Positions 16,946 to 27,280 are shown, numbered from the stretch's first letter. The stretch is DNA of 64,000 bases from Streptococcus oralis (GCF_024399415.1 NZ_CP029257.1:1449501-1513500); one strand, 5' to 3'. Notes: generated by a model not told the origin, from the letters alone. Translations and numbers: made by a program.

Positions 16946-17532
16946 TCTTTTTCTCCTAAAATGGTTTTAATTCTTTTTTTCAAATCGGGCACCACTTCTG
17001 ACTCAAACCAAGGATTCTTAGCCATCCAGATTTGATTTCGTGGTGACGGGTGCACCAGAGGGAAATAGGTTGGTAAGTAGTTCTGGTAATTTTTTACTCT
17101 CTCTGTCACCTTGCCACTAACTTTCTCCTGTAAATAATAGGCTTGGGCATACTGGCCAATCAAGAGAGTTAATTGGATATCGGGCAACTCTTGCAAGAGT
17201 TGTGGATGCCATTTTTCTGCGAAACCTGTACGAGGTGGAAGGTCGCCTGACTTGCCATGCCCTGGAAAGTAAAAATCCATGGGCAGAACTGCAAAATAAC
17301 CTGAATTGTAAAAGGTGTCCTCATCCACACCTAACCAGTCCCGCAAGCGATCGCCACTCTTATCCTTCCAATAAATCCCAGCTTCTTGGGTTTTAAGCCC
17401 AGGAGCCTGACCGACAATATTGATGCGGGCAGTTTTTGGCGCCGCAAAGAGAGGTTCGATTCCGCGTTCTGTATAGCTGGTATTCTGTGGATCCGCCATA
17501 ATAGCTTTCTTGATTCTTTCAATTTGAGACAT
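16942..17532 (-). CDS. Uracil-DNA glycosylase-superfamily protein
   Basis: A 196-residue protein of the UDG fold. The first motif is visible as INIVGQAPGLKTQEAGIYWKD, where GQAPG corresponds to the water-activating GxxPG/GQDPY loop, and the DNA-intercalating end motif is LVHPSPRNQIW. This subgroup is common in streptococci and is distinct from Ung; uracil excision is likely but unproven. I chose the ATG at 17532, preceded by GGAGGG at a normal distance, over an upstream in-frame start at 17568. It is coupled to the rhodanese gene by a four-base overlap. Confidence 0.8.
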   Translation of the reverse strand: MSQIERIKKAIMADPQNTSYTERGIEPLFAAPKTARINIVGQAPGLKTQEAGIYWKDKSGDRLRDWLGVDEDTFYNSGYFAVLPMDFYFPGHGKSGDLPPRTGFAEKWHPQLLQELPDIQLTLLIGQYAQAYYLQEKVSGKVTERVKNYQNYLPTYFPLVHPSPRNQIWMAKNPWFESEVVPDLKKRIKTILGEKE

Positions 17533-17545
17533 CTTTTTTCCCTCC

Positions 17546-17579
17546 AAAAAGAAGTCCAAGCATAACATCTCAGACTTCT
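17546..17579 (-). terminator. Terminator of pepV
   Basis: On the minus strand AGAAGTC pairs with GACTTCT around a 16-base loop and leads into TTTTT. It sits between the pepV stop and the start of the UDG-like gene. Confidence 0.6.
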
Positions 17580-17585
17580 ATTGTT

Positions 17586-18986
17586 TTATTTGATCAATTC
17601 ATAGATAGCTTCTGCATAGATTGCTGCTGCTCGGAAGAGATCGTCCAAGGCGATAAATTCATTAGCTTGGTGCATGGTGTCAATAGAGTCTGGGAACATG
17701 GCACCGTAGGCAACTCCACGTTCCAGCAAGCGACCAAAGGTACCACCACCGATGACTTGCTCGTGACCTTGGAGACCAGTTTGTTTTTCATAAACATTCA
17801 ACAAGGTTTGAACGAGTGGATCTTCCATTGGTACATAGTGAGGGGTATGACCGTGTTCAGAAAGGCTAACAGCAGCAACTGGTAAGTTTTCAAGAACTGA
17901 CTGGATTTGCTCTGGACTTGTTCCTTTTGGATAACGGAAGTTGAGGGCAATGGTATTGTCAGCACTTGTTTCATCAAAGCGGAAGACACCGGCATTCATA
18001 GAAAGGGCACCCATCTTTTCATCTACATGAGCAACCTTGAGATTTGTACCCTCATGGTCGTTCAAGAGAATCTTACCAGCGATGTTAAGGTAGTCTTTTG
18101 CAGGTCCTGCAAAGTCAAACTGGCTGAGGAAAAGGGCAAGATAGGTCGCACCATTGACACCTGATGCAGGCATAGCACCATGGGCTGATTTACCAATGAT
18201 GGTGACCTTGTATTTGCCAGCATCTTCTTGAATTTCTCCTCTGAGTTTGTATTCTGCAACAAAGGTATCTAGTTTAGCTTGCAAGTCAGCCAGGTCGCCT
18301 GAAACGACTGCTGTTGCTGATTCAGGTACCATGTTTTCACGCAATCCACCTCTGAAGCTGTGAAGACGGGCTGCACCTGTATTTTCACCTGCAAAGTGAA
18401 GATATTCCGTGATGTTCCCTTTTTCACCATTGATGATAGGGAATTCAGCGTCTGGAGAGAAACCGAAGTCTGGTTTCGCAAGTCCTACATGTTCAAAGTA
18501 GTAGTCCATGTCTGCCCAACCTGATTCTTCGTCTGTTCCAACGATGAAACGAACTTTCTTAGAAGTTGGAAGTCCCAATTCTTTGATGATTTTCAAACCA
18601 TAGTAACAAGCAGTTGTAGGTCCCTTATCATCTGAAGCACCACGCGCATAAAGGCGACCGTCTTTGATAGTTGGTGTATAAGGGTCCGTGTCCCAACCGC
18701 TACCAGCTGGCACCACGTCCATGTGAGCAAAAATTCCGAGAACTTCTTCTCCTTCACCAAACTCAAAATGTCCTGCGTAGTTATCGACATTCTTTGTTGG
18801 ATAGCCATCGCGGTCTGCGATTTCAAGGAATTTTTCCAAAGCTTTTACTGGACCAGGTCCAAATGGATGCTCAGCATCGGCCTTGCTGTCATCACGTTCT
18901 GAGTTGATTTCCAAAAGGCTAAACAAGTCAGCCAAGAGGTCTTCTTTGCGTTTTTCTACTTCTGCTGTAAAATCAATTGCTGTCAT
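17586..18986 (-). CDS. pepV: Dipeptidase PepV (M20 family)
   Basis: A 466-residue dinuclear zinc dipeptidase of the cytoplasm that breaks down dipeptides from imported oligopeptides. Visible are the first zinc motif GIFAHMDVVPAGSGWDTDPY, the bridging-Asp region YARGASDDKGPTTA, the catalytic GTDEESGWADMDYY and a late VIGGGTFGRLLERGVAYG loop. Length agrees with lactococcal and pneumococcal PepV. The gene follows the nitroreductase gene by 12 bp and is likely co-transcribed with it. A terminator follows. Confidence 0.95.
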   Translation of the reverse strand: MTAIDFTAEVEKRKEDLLADLFSLLEINSERDDSKADAEHPFGPGPVKALEKFLEIADRDGYPTKNVDNYAGHFEFGEGEEVLGIFAHMDVVPAGSGWDTDPYTPTIKDGRLYARGASDDKGPTTACYYGLKIIKELGLPTSKKVRFIVGTDEESGWADMDYYFEHVGLAKPDFGFSPDAEFPIINGEKGNITEYLHFAGENTGAARLHSFRGGLRENMVPESATAVVSGDLADLQAKLDTFVAEYKLRGEIQEDAGKYKVTIIGKSAHGAMPASGVNGATYLALFLSQFDFAGPAKDYLNIAGKILLNDHEGTNLKVAHVDEKMGALSMNAGVFRFDETSADNTIALNFRYPKGTSPEQIQSVLENLPVAAVSLSEHGHTPHYVPMEDPLVQTLLNVYEKQTGLQGHEQVIGGGTFGRLLERGVAYGAMFPDSIDTMHQANEFIALDDLFRAAAIYAEAIYELIK

Positions 18987-18998
18987 TTTTTCTTCTTT

Positions 18999-19604
18999 CT
19001 ATCTTTTCTCGATGATTTCATCCACTGGCAAGCGGTAGCTTGGTTCCAATTTTTCATCTGTGTAACCCACTGTAATCAAGAGTTCTGGGCGGAATCGGTC
19101 TTCAATATCCAAAACTTCGTTGGCTTTTGATTTGTCAAATCCAAGGATAATGTTAGAACCGATTCCTTGGTCTGTAAGAGCCAAAACCAAATTCATGGCA
19201 ACCAAACCTGCATTGAGGGCTAGATAGTCGCTAATCTGTTGCTCACTGTAACGTGCAAATTCAGCTGGCAGATTCTTCATAAAATATTGAAGTTGCTCTT
19301 CAGAAAAGTTATTAGCGCCGCCAACTCGGGCAATCTTACGAGCACGTTTAGCCAAATCTGTGTCTGTAAACAAGGCAATGGTTACAGGAGCTGAAGAAAC
19401 CTGCTCAAAGTTCGAACCGTATGCCAATTTTGCCAATTCAGCATTTTTCTCACGAACAACCACAAATTTCCAAGGCTGGCTGTTGTGGGCACTTGGTGCC
19501 AAGGTTGCGATTTCGATAGCCGTACGCACATCTTTGGGATCCACCGGCTTATCAGTGAAATGCTTAGTCGCATGACGTTTTTTATTTAATTCAAGAAATT
19601 TCAT
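18999..19604 (-). CDS. Nitroreductase-family flavoprotein
   Basis: A 201-residue FMN-dependent NAD(P)H oxidoreductase. The FMN-phosphate motif is KKRHATKHFTDKPV at residues 8-21, TLAPSAHNSQPWKFVVV is the classic flavin-site block near residue 34, and GIGSNIILGFDKSKANEVL lies near the end. Such enzymes reduce quinones or nitro compounds; the physiological substrate is unknown. It lies 12 bp upstream of pepV on the same strand, so the two likely share a transcript. Confidence 0.9.
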   Translation of the reverse strand: MKFLELNKKRHATKHFTDKPVDPKDVRTAIEIATLAPSAHNSQPWKFVVVREKNAELAKLAYGSNFEQVSSAPVTIALFTDTDLAKRARKIARVGGANNFSEEQLQYFMKNLPAEFARYSEQQISDYLALNAGLVAMNLVLALTDQGIGSNIILGFDKSKANEVLDIEDRFRPELLITVGYTDEKLEPSYRLPVDEIIEKR

Positions 19605-19778
19605 AATCGATTTCCTTTTCTAATTCTACTGCTTCCATTCTACCATATTTTGAAAGAGCTTGCAGAGATTTTTCATAGAAAGAAATTGGAACACGGATGA
19701 AGCCATGGATTTAAATTTATCATTAAAACCAGTTTTTTCCCCATCCAATTTCAACTAATTTTCAGGGGTTTAAAGAAA

Positions 19779-20633
19779 CTAGTCTATCTTATATTTTGAC
19801 TTTATAGCCTCCAAGAAATCTTTCACATCCTCTACATATCCATGCTTTTCAATTAAACTAGCTAAGAGTTCCAGATTGTGCCCCCGATAGTTGTCATCTC
19901 GGCGTAGTTCTTCATACATTTCGATAAAAGGAAGCCCCTTGGACTTGGCCAATTCTAACTCTGCTTCATAATCATAAGAAACTTTTCGGAATAAAATGTT
20001 TACCAATTCTCCATCTTCCACTTCTATCACGGCATACTGGGCACGGTGATTTTTTAACGCCTCCCAATTAAAATAGGGCATGCCAATCGACCCTGGATTG
20101 ATGATTTGTTGCCCTTGACTGCCATAACGAAGCAACTGCTTGTGGACATGACCATAGACTGCCACGTCAACTTCATCATCTAGGAGTTGGTCAAATTTCT
20201 CTGTATCATTCTCAACTAGCAAGTCACCACCATAGTTCTTATTTGGCAAATTATGAGAAAGAGAAAAGCGCAGTCCGTCAACTTCTTTCTTTTCTAGCAT
20301 AGGTAAACTTCGTAGCCAGTCAATCGTTGCAGGATCCATTCGCTCCATCAAAAACTGAGTCAATCGCATGAGCTGGATTTCTTGTGGATCTTCCAAACCA
20401 TATTCACCATCCAAGGCCTCAAGGACACAATCATCCCAATTACCTCGAACACTTGCTGCAATAGGAAGTCCCTTCAACAGAGCGACCAGATCATTTGCAC
20501 CTGGACCAGGAAGAAAAATATCTCCCAGAAGCCAGTATTCACTGACTCCTTGAGTTTTAGCATCTGCAATCACTGCTTCTAAGGCAGTCGCATTGCCATG
20601 AATATCTGATAAAATTGCAATTTTATGATTCAT
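19779..20633 (-). CDS. YfcE/MJ0936-type metallophosphoesterase (copy 1)
   Basis: A 284-residue calcineurin-like phosphoesterase. Metal ligands are visible in [15 protein letters not shown] (D-x-H), [12 protein letters not shown] (GD), [11 protein letters not shown] (GNWD where the classic motif is GNHD) and [16 protein letters not shown] (GHxH). It probably hydrolyses a phosphodiester or phosphomonoester, substrate unknown. It overlaps the end of uvrC by 11 bp, so it is translated with that gene. A paralogue of nearly equal length and the same GNW variation lies at 36633-37484. Confidence 0.85.
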   Translation of the reverse strand: MNHKIAILSDIHGNATALEAVIADAKTQGVSEYWLLGDIFLPGPGANDLVALLKGLPIAASVRGNWDDCVLEALDGEYGLEDPQEIQLMRLTQFLMERMDPATIDWLRSLPMLEKKEVDGLRFSLSHNLPNKNYGGDLLVENDTEKFDQLLDDEVDVAVYGHVHKQLLRYGSQGQQIINPGSIGMPYFNWEALKNHRAQYAVIEVEDGELVNILFRKVSYDYEAELELAKSKGLPFIEMYEELRRDDNYRGHNLELLASLIEKHGYVEDVKDFLEAIKSKYKID

Positions 20634-22470
20634 TGTGTTCTCCTTCTATTTGATAATCTACTCTCTCTTCCGCTACTTGAGCCAACTCCACTTCTTCCTG
20701 AGGGTTCAACTTTCTCTGAACAGCTTCTGCGACTGCTTTTGGCACCCCAACTTCGACAATCTCATCCACACTAGCTTCCTTGATTTTAGTGAGAGATTTA
20801 AAATGCTTCATGAGATTCTGTTTGCGTTTAGGTCCCAGACCGTCAATCCCATCCAGTTGTGAAGAAAAGGAATTTTTTGAGCGCAGTTGGCGGTGGAAGG
20901 TGATAGCAAAGCGGTGCACCTCATCCTGGATGCGTTGGAGGAGAAAGAATTCTTGAGAATTGCGAGACAACTCCACCACTTCCAGTGGATCTCCAAAGAG
21001 CAGTTCATGGGTTTGGTGCTTGTCATTCTTTTGCAGACCTGCAATTGGGATATCCAAACCTAGCTCTTCTTGGATGACTTGCTTTGCGATATTGACTTGA
21101 CCTTGTCCCCCATCAATCACAATCAAATCTGGCGGGGTTAAACCATCACGTTGAACTCGGCCATAACGTCTGCGAATAACCTCTCGCATACTAGCATAGT
21201 CATCTGGGCCAACAACCGTTTTTATCTTGTACTTTCGGTAGTCTTTTTTACTCGGTTTGCCATTGACAAAGACCACCATAGCTGAAACAGGACTGGTTCC
21301 CATGATATTAGAGTTATCAAAGGACTCGATACGGACTGGGGTCGGGATTTGGAGCAAGCGTCCCAGATTTTCAATAGCTCCTTGGGTCTTTTCGACTGAT
21401 TTTTCTAGCAGATTGAACTTCTGCTCCAGACTAACACGGGCATTTTTGATGGCTAGATTGACCAGTTGTTTTTTCTCTCCACGTTGGGGCTTGAAAATCT
21501 TGGTATCCACCAAAGCCTTAACGGCTTCTTCATCGATATCCTGCGGAATCAGCACCTCATTGGGAACCAGGTGAGATTTTTCTTGATAGAATTGTCCCAC
21601 ATAGGTCAAGAAGTCCTCATCCGGATCATTGTAGTAGGGGAAGAGATTGACATCCCGCTCAATGAGCTTGCCTTGACGAACAAAGAAAACCTGAACACAC
21701 ATCCAGCCCTTATCCACATAGTAACCAAAGACGTCCCGATTTTGCAAATCTTTCGCCATGACCCGTTGCTTGGTCCGAAGCGTTCCAATGGCCTGAATCA
21801 GGTCACGGTATTCCGCCGCACGTTCAAACTCCATACTTTGAGCTGCGGATGCCATCTTCCCCTTGAGGTCATCAATGATTTTATCATCCTGCCCTTTTAG
21901 GAAATCAGAAACCTCCTGAGCCATGGACTTGAAATAAGCCTCATCTTTTTTACAGATAGTATGGGCCATACATTGGCCGATATGGTAGTAAAAACAGACC
22001 TTAGAGGGTGGGTTGGTACATTTCCGAAAAGGGAAAATCCGGTCCAGTAGACGCTTGATTTCATTTGCTGCCCCTACATCTGGATAGGGACCAAAGTAGA
22101 GACCACCGTCCTTTTTGACCTGACGGGTGATAATAAGCCGCGGATAGCGCTCATTGGTGATTTTGATAAAGGGATAGGACTTATCATCCTTGAGCATGAT
22201 ATTGTACTTGGGCTGATTTTCCTTGATGAGGTTGATTTCTAGAAGAAGTGCCTCAATATTGGACTCAGTGACGATAAATTCAAAATCTACAATTTCAGAC
22301 ACCAGTGCCTCCGTCTTGGTATCGTGACTCCCACGGAAATAGGAGCGCACACGGTTGCGCAGATTTTTAGCCTTTCCTACATAAATGATAGTGCCATTTT
22401 TATCTTTGTGAATGTAACAACCAGGGCTGGTCGGCAAGAGCTCTAGTTTTGATTTGATCAAGTTATTCAT
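20623..22470 (-). CDS. uvrC: UvrABC system protein C
   Basis: A 615-residue excision nuclease subunit that makes both incisions around bulky DNA lesions. The order is a GIY-YIG nuclease domain at residues 10-95 ([20 protein letters not shown]), a cysteine cluster ([15 protein letters not shown]), a UVR motif near residue 205 ([23 protein letters not shown], interaction with UvrB), an RNase H-like nuclease domain with [11 protein letters not shown] and [12 protein letters not shown], and C-terminal helix-hairpin-helix motifs ([26 protein letters not shown]). I chose the ATG at 22470 ([13 protein letters not shown]). The upstream in-frame start at 22509 lies in the preceding terminator. The phosphoesterase gene overlaps its end. 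Confidence 0.97.
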   Translation of the reverse strand: MNNLIKSKLELLPTSPGCYIHKDKNGTIIYVGKAKNLRNRVRSYFRGSHDTKTEALVSEIVDFEFIVTESNIEALLLEINLIKENQPKYNIMLKDDKSYPFIKITNERYPRLIITRQVKKDGGLYFGPYPDVGAANEIKRLLDRIFPFRKCTNPPSKVCFYYHIGQCMAHTICKKDEAYFKSMAQEVSDFLKGQDDKIIDDLKGKMASAAQSMEFERAAEYRDLIQAIGTLRTKQRVMAKDLQNRDVFGYYVDKGWMCVQVFFVRQGKLIERDVNLFPYYNDPDEDFLTYVGQFYQEKSHLVPNEVLIPQDIDEEAVKALVDTKIFKPQRGEKKQLVNLAIKNARVSLEQKFNLLEKSVEKTQGAIENLGRLLQIPTPVRIESFDNSNIMGTSPVSAMVVFVNGKPSKKDYRKYKIKTVVGPDDYASMREVIRRRYGRVQRDGLTPPDLIVIDGGQGQVNIAKQVIQEELGLDIPIAGLQKNDKHQTHELLFGDPLEVVELSRNSQEFFLLQRIQDEVHRFAITFHRQLRSKNSFSSQLDGIDGLGPKRKQNLMKHFKSLTKIKEASVDEIVEVGVPKAVAEAVQRKLNPQEEVELAQVAEERVDYQIEGEHNES

Positions 22471-22507
22471 AGTTCCATTATAGCAAAAAGGCCGTAACAG
22501 GACGAAC

Positions 22508-22545
22508 AAAAAGCCCCACCAATCACTTGTTGGAGGAGCTTTGAT
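22508..22545 (-). terminator. Terminator of the matrixin-like protease gene
   Basis: On the minus strand AAAGCTCCTCCAA pairs with TTGGTGGGGCTTT, with G-U pairs, around AAGTGA-type loop bases and runs into TTTTT. It separates the protease gene from uvrC. Confidence 0.75.
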
Positions 22546-22571
22546 TTCATTTCAGATTGCACCGACTTCAT

Positions 22572-23273
22572 CTAGTCGCTACTGGTATAGAGTTCTTGAA
22601 CAGCTGTCACATCCTGAGGCTGAATCCCATAATAGGAACCTGCTGGCTGCATGACAGAAGTTTCGTTGGTATGATCCAAACCGATGGCATGCCCCAGTTC
22701 GTGCTCCGCCGTGTGCACGATTCGTTCATAAGAATAACCATAGTTTGGATTGGATAGATAATAGTGATTCAGGCGAACCGTTACAGATATAAATTGATTG
22801 GTTAACAAATTGGTTTGACTCTCGGCTTGACCTGCTACAGCGGTCGATCCATCATTCATCTCACTTGCCACAATATCTGCCTGGCTAGGATCCGCAACCA
22901 CCTCAAAGGTAAAGGCTCCCGTTTGATTCCAGTTTTTTATGGCTTCCGCATAGGCACCTTGGAAGGTTTCATCCATTTGAGGCTCAATATAGATGCGAGC
23001 TGAGGCTTGAGCCCACTTGCCTTCTGCATGTTGGTGACTGTCTGTCTGAGACAAGACTTCCAGCGTTCCCGTCTCCTTCCATTGATTCCAGCCACCTTGA
23101 CCAATCTTGCTCATTTTTTCAACCTGATTGACCGCAGAATGAAAATCACCTGTCAGATACCAAACCACTCCAAAGGCAATGAGCAGTAGAATGACCACAG
23201 TCCAAACCAGACGCCAGAAGAAACGCCAAATTCCCAAAAGAAATCGGAAGAATAATCGAATAATCCAGAACAT
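22572..23273 (-). CDS. Matrixin-like secreted or membrane-anchored metalloprotease
   Basis: A 233-residue protein with an N-terminal hydrophobic anchor (residues 3-45, FRFLLGIWRFFWRLVWTVVILLL region) and an external catalytic domain. The zinc site is HELGHAIGLDH at residues 191-201 (HExxHxxGxxH), followed by the SVMQP Met-turn expected of matrixins/metzincins. Substrates are unknown. Such a complete metzincin motif in a small single-domain protein makes proteolytic activity at the cell surface likely. The gene is monocistronic, with terminators on its downstream side. Confidence 0.87.
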   Translation of the reverse strand: MFWIIRLFFRFLLGIWRFFWRLVWTVVILLLIAFGVVWYLTGDFHSAVNQVEKMSKIGQGGWNQWKETGTLEVLSQTDSHQHAEGKWAQASARIYIEPQMDETFQGAYAEAIKNWNQTGAFTFEVVADPSQADIVASEMNDGSTAVAGQAESQTNLLTNQFISVTVRLNHYYLSNPNYGYSYERIVHTAEHELGHAIGLDHTNETSVMQPAGSYYGIQPQDVTAVQELYTSSD

Positions 23274-23377
23274 GACGCTCCACCTTTCATAAAAATAAGA
23301 ACCTATCTTGAAATCACGTTCTCCTTGATCAAGATAGATTCTCTATTTTACTGAAGAAAGCTGAAAGAAACCTAAAA

Positions 23378-24157
23378 CTAAGATAAGCGCTCTTCCAAAA
23401 CAAAGTCAATTGGTAGAGTAGCCAAAAAACGTTCCAATTGTTTTTCCCAGTAGTACCACTCGTGCTTACCTGGACTATGACTATAGGTCACCTCAAAACC
23501 AAGCTTTTTGAGGTTTTTCACTGCGAGGTTATTGGCAGAGTAGAGATAGTCTTGCTCCCCACACCAAGCCCATAGTTTGGTCTTTTGATCGGACTCTGCA
23601 GCCATGCTTTCAAGCGAATGAGGACTAGCTGTCCAGTCTTTAATCTCTCCAAAAACTCCTCTCCAGTAGGCAAGCGATCCCAGATCCTGACTTTCAGGAG
23701 AAAATTCCTGAAAACTAAGCGCACCAGAAAAACTAGCCGCATGGGAAAAACGATTGGTTGCGAGAGCTAGTTTGAAGGAACCATATCCACCCATGGATAG
23801 GCCTGCTATGAAAGTTTTTTCTCGCTTGCTGGTCATATTGGGGAAGAAACGTTTCATGACCTGAGGTAACTCTTCTGCTAGAGCAGTATAGTAGTTATAG
23901 CCATACTGAGTATCTGTGTACCAGCCATTGCTAGTATTGGGCATGATAACAATGAGATTGGTTCCACGCAACAAGCGCTCGACATTGGTACGTTTGAGCC
24001 AGCTATTTTGGTTTCCTGACATTCCGTGCAAAAGATAAAGAACAGGAATATCTGTGCAATCTGGTTCAGTCACCCGACTAGCATCTGGATAGAGTACGGT
24101 AACGCCCCACTCCATATCCAAAACTTCTGAGTAATACTCAATATTCATAACTGCCAT
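23378..24157 (-). CDS. estA: Tributyrin esterase / EstA-type alpha/beta hydrolase
   Basis: A 259-residue esterase of the esterase D / S-formylglutathione hydrolase-like family. The nucleophile elbow is GLSMGGYGS with Ser121, [12 protein letters not shown] forms the oxyanion region near residue 43, and the catalytic His is in [10 protein letters not shown] near the C-terminus. Streptococcal and lactococcal EstA hydrolyse short-chain esters such as tributyrin, and the pneumococcal enzyme can deacetylate sialic acids. It has no signal peptide, so it is intracellular by sequence. It lies 68 bp after rnjB, beyond a terminator. Confidence 0.9.
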   Translation of the reverse strand: MAVMNIEYYSEVLDMEWGVTVLYPDASRVTEPDCTDIPVLYLLHGMSGNQNSWLKRTNVERLLRGTNLIVIMPNTSNGWYTDTQYGYNYYTALAEELPQVMKRFFPNMTSKREKTFIAGLSMGGYGSFKLALATNRFSHAASFSGALSFQEFSPESQDLGSLAYWRGVFGEIKDWTASPHSLESMAAESDQKTKLWAWCGEQDYLYSANNLAVKNLKKLGFEVTYSHSPGKHEWYYWEKQLERFLATLPIDFVLEERLS

Positions 24158-24183
24158 GGTTGTCTCCTTTTACTATTCTATAA

Positions 24184-24207
24184 GAAAAAGCCGAATTTCG
24201 ACTTTTT
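24184..24207. terminator. Terminator of rnjB
   Basis: AAAAAGCCGAA pairs with TTCGACTTTTT with one mismatch and a minimal loop, between the rnjB stop and estA. It has T-runs on both strands. Confidence 0.8.
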
Positions 24208-24225
24208 CTGTAGGTATTCTGCTTA

Positions 24226-25887
24226 TTATTTTGCTTCCATCACGACTGGCAAGATTGCCGGGCGACGCTTGGTTTGATCAAAGAGGTACTTGGTCAGATT
24301 ATCGCGAACCTTGCCTTTGAGATCTGCCCAATCAAAGTCATCACCTTGAAGATACTCTTCTACCGTTTGGTTAATCAATTCTGAACTTTCACGGAGAATA
24401 TCACGGCTCTTCTTGAGGTAAACAAATCCACGCGTATGAACACGGGCCTTGGCCACAATTTTTTTCTCACGACGGTTGACAGTGATTGCCACGATAAAGA
24501 TCCCATCCTCTGACAAGACCTTACGGTCACGAAGGACGACATTTCCAACATCCCCGATGGCATTTCCGTCAATCAAGACATCCCCTGCAGAAACTGCTCC
24601 AGCTGGAACAAAGTCTCCATGTTCATAAGACATGGTCGTTCCCTTTTTAGGGATGAAAACGCGTTCCGGCAACATCCCAACTGCCATGGCAGCCTTGGCA
24701 TGCGCATCCAACTCACGGTACTCCCCTTGGATAGGGAAGAGGTAGTTTGGTTGCAGAAGATTGATCATCAACTGCAAATCACGCGCATTCCCGTGTCCGG
24801 ATACTCGCAAGCTTTGGGTAATGAGTTTCACCACACCACCAGCTTGGTAGATCATGTTTTCAACACGCGCCATGACAGCTTCTTTGGCGATAGATGGAGT
24901 CGTTACGATATAAACTAAGTCTCCGTCTTTGATTTCCACATAGCGGTGGCGACCGATGGACATCTTACGAAGTCCATTAATAGGCTCACCCATACGGCCC
25001 GTCTCAAGGATAATCAACTCATGGTCTTCAAAACGAGACATTTCTTTAGGTTTAATCAAGAGACTTTCGTTGGCTAGAGATAATTTTTTGAGACGAATCG
25101 CAGTGCGGACGATATTTTCAATATCAAATCCAGTCAAAACAACTCTGCGACCTGTATCTGCTGCAGCATCAAAAACCTGCTGGATACGAGAAAGGTTGCT
25201 GGCAACTGCGGCAACGATGATACGACCTTCCCAGTCTGCAATGGTCTGGGTAATTTCATCCCCAACTTCACTCTCGCTCGACACCTGGATATTGCTATCA
25301 GCATTGGCTGAATCACTGAGGAGCGCCAAGACACCATCACGACCGATTTCTGCCAAACGAGCAAAATCCGTCGCATAGGATTCACTAGCTGTTTGGTCAA
25401 ACTTGAAGTCCCCTGTATAAACGATGCTACCTTCAGCTGTTTTCAGGACTATTCCCAAACTTTCTGGGATGGAGTGAGTTGTACGGAAGAAGGAAACCAC
25501 AGTCCCTCCAAAGTCGATCTCTGTATCTTCATCAATCACATGGAAGTCATTGAATTTCTTAACCGTATCATTTCCTTTGACAAAGAGTTTGGCCAACTCA
25601 ATGGTCAACTCAGAACCAAACACAGGCACCTTAGCCTCTGCCAAAAGATAAGGCAGGGCACCAATGGCATCCGCATGTCCGTGGGTCAAAAAGACCCCTG
25701 CGATACGATCGCTATTTTCAAAAAGGTAGTCCATATTTGGAATGACGACATCAACACCTAGTTGTTCATTTTCAGGGTATTTAAGCCCCGCATCCAAAAC
25801 AAAAATTGAATTGTCAATTTCAGCGATGTACATATTTTTCCCATTTTCTCGTACACCACCTAGTGTTGTTAAACTAATATTACTCAT
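24226..25887 (-). CDS. rnjB: Ribonuclease J2 (RNase J family, degenerate metal site)
   Basis: A 553-residue beta-CASP metallo-beta-lactamase RNase. RNase J1/J2 complexes degrade and process mRNA from the 5' end in Firmicutes. The start ISLTTLGGVRENGKNMYIAEID, the DFKFDQT block and the C-terminal SGHGNARDLQLMINLLQPNYLFPIQGEYREL domain are typical. The metal motif reads LTHGHADAIGAL: His69, His71 and Asp73 are present but the following histidine of HxHxDH is Ala74. This is the J2 pattern, a subunit with weak or no own activity that supports J1. A TTGAAA/TGGTATAAT promoter lies near 25981-26008, leaving a leader of about 85 bases. Confidence 0.93.
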   Translation of the reverse strand: MSNISLTTLGGVRENGKNMYIAEIDNSIFVLDAGLKYPENEQLGVDVVIPNMDYLFENSDRIAGVFLTHGHADAIGALPYLLAEAKVPVFGSELTIELAKLFVKGNDTVKKFNDFHVIDEDTEIDFGGTVVSFFRTTHSIPESLGIVLKTAEGSIVYTGDFKFDQTASESYATDFARLAEIGRDGVLALLSDSANADSNIQVSSESEVGDEITQTIADWEGRIIVAAVASNLSRIQQVFDAAADTGRRVVLTGFDIENIVRTAIRLKKLSLANESLLIKPKEMSRFEDHELIILETGRMGEPINGLRKMSIGRHRYVEIKDGDLVYIVTTPSIAKEAVMARVENMIYQAGGVVKLITQSLRVSGHGNARDLQLMINLLQPNYLFPIQGEYRELDAHAKAAMAVGMLPERVFIPKKGTTMSYEHGDFVPAGAVSAGDVLIDGNAIGDVGNVVLRDRKVLSEDGIFIVAITVNRREKKIVAKARVHTRGFVYLKKSRDILRESSELINQTVEEYLQGDDFDWADLKGKVRDNLTKYLFDQTKRRPAILPVVMEAK

Positions 25888-26388
25888 TTTTCCTCCGAAA
25901 CTTCATTTATCTTGATTATAGGGTGAGTTCACCATTTTATTCTAAAAGTTCTAAAACTTCCAGCCGAATCTTTTCCTACCATTATACCATTTTTTTGATT
26001 ATTTTCAAAACGAAGATAGGTTTTTAACTAGAGATTAGTCACTACTGTGAATCGAATTCTTTTACTTTGACTTCTCTTTTGGAGGCTTCATCGAAGATAA
26101 TAGAACGATTGTACCATCAAAATTATGGACTTTCTGAATCAATTTGATTTCAGATACCTTTCTCGAACTCTAAATTTCTCTTTTAGTTCAAAAAAACTTG
26201 CTTTTACCTCTCGACTTGAGAACTATTTTCTACAAAGACATGGTTTATCTGCATCTAAAAGCGAGAATTTCCTGTTCGCTACAAAATCTAAAAATTTTTC
26301 AGCAATTATCCACTAAGATAGAGGATAACGTTAGGAAATTTTTTCAAAAAGAAAAAAGACTTAGAAACTCTAAATCTTTTTATCATCT
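25888..26388. other. Gene-less stretch between rnjB and the LysM-CHAP gene
   Basis: Five hundred AT-rich bases. The rnjB promoter is at its left end: on the minus strand TTGAAA (26008-26003), 16 bases, then TGG-TATAAT (25989-25981). The rest has no frame with a plausible start and ribosome site; a 63-codon plus-strand frame near 26125 is Phe/Ser-rich and unconvincing. Confidence 0.5.
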
Positions 26389-27036
26389 TTAGTTTGGATA
26401 GATATAAGTGACGTTACCTAAAAATTCATGAGGATTAAAGAAGCCACGGTAATTTGCAATCTGCTTTTGACGTCTGTAGTTTGCTTCCAATACCTGGATA
26501 GAGTTTTCACTTTGAACATCTGTGACATAAGCAACGTGTCCATATTCACCACCATCCCAAACGGCGATTGCTCCTACTACTGGAACACTTCCTGTCCTAT
26601 AACCTTGAGCGCTCGCGTAGATTGCCCACGTGTTGGCATTTCCCCACCAGTTGCTAGCCCAAGGCGCCAATTCTTTCACGCCCCATGTACACTGACCAAC
26701 AGGATAAGAGTTTCCATAGTTTGTCGGAGTCTTTTCGACAACATCTTCTGTATCTGATACTTCATTGACAGTTGCGGCTGGAGCGCTGTAGGTAGAGCTA
26801 GCCTGAGCTGAACCACTCACTTGGAGAACATCTCCTGGGTGAATGGTATCAAAGATGGTTTTTCCATTCAAAGCTGCCAACTCATGCGGATCCATGCCGT
26901 TTGCAGTTGCGATGGCATAAAATGAATCACCGTCTTGGACAACGTAAGAGTTCGCATGAACCGTTTGAGCCCCAACTGTAGCTAAAATAGCGGTAGAAGT
27001 CAAACCAAGAGTCAGTTTCGTAACTGTTTTTTTCAT
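26389..27036 (-). CDS. Secreted LysM-CHAP cell-wall protein (putative peptidoglycan hydrolase)
   Basis: A 215-residue exported protein. Signal peptide is residues 1-28 (cleavage after VHA). A LysM domain follows (SYVVQDGDSFYAIATANG to HPGDVLQVSG, about residues 29-73), then a Ser/Thr/Val linker, then a CHAP domain with nucleophile Cys in YPVGQCTWGVKELAPW and catalytic His in YGHVAYVTDV. CHAP enzymes are amidases or endopeptidases of peptidoglycan and LysM binds glycan chains, so a role in wall remodelling or separation is likely. I chose the ATG at 27036 (MKKTVTKLTLG) with AAGGGGA upstream; the longer frame to 27075 spoils the signal peptide. Confidence 0.9.
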   Translation of the reverse strand: MKKTVTKLTLGLTSTAILATVGAQTVHANSYVVQDGDSFYAIATANGMDPHELAALNGKTIFDTIHPGDVLQVSGSAQASSTYSAPAATVNEVSDTEDVVEKTPTNYGNSYPVGQCTWGVKELAPWASNWWGNANTWAIYASAQGYRTGSVPVVGAIAVWDGGEYGHVAYVTDVQSENSIQVLEANYRRQKQIANYRGFFNPHEFLGNVTYIYPN

Positions 27037-27280
27037 AACTGGATTCCCCTTATATTTTCTTGATAAGAAAATCATACTTGATTTACATGTCAGTTCGTTT
27101 AGAGTTATATTTTAGTCCTGTTACAAAAATTTATACTTTTACTACATAAGGTTTAAAAGCAGACATCATATAAAGTGATAGAAGAGAATAAAAAATGAAT
27201 CATTTCCCCAATTTTTACATCAGTGAACCACTCAAAAGACCGTCTTATCAACCACTCCCACATCAAGCATCTATCCGACA

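Noticed and set aside
26125..26316. A 63-codon plus-strand frame in the rnjB/LysM-CHAP spacer.
   Set aside because: Its composition is only that of AT-rich DNA read as Phe/Ser/Leu, and there is no ribosome site or family match.
27037..27200. A WalR-type box (TGTnA repeats) ahead of the LysM-CHAP gene, expected for wall hydrolases.
   Set aside because: Only one good half-site (TGTAAC on the minus strand near 27119-27124) is visible and the second half is poor, so I do not call it.
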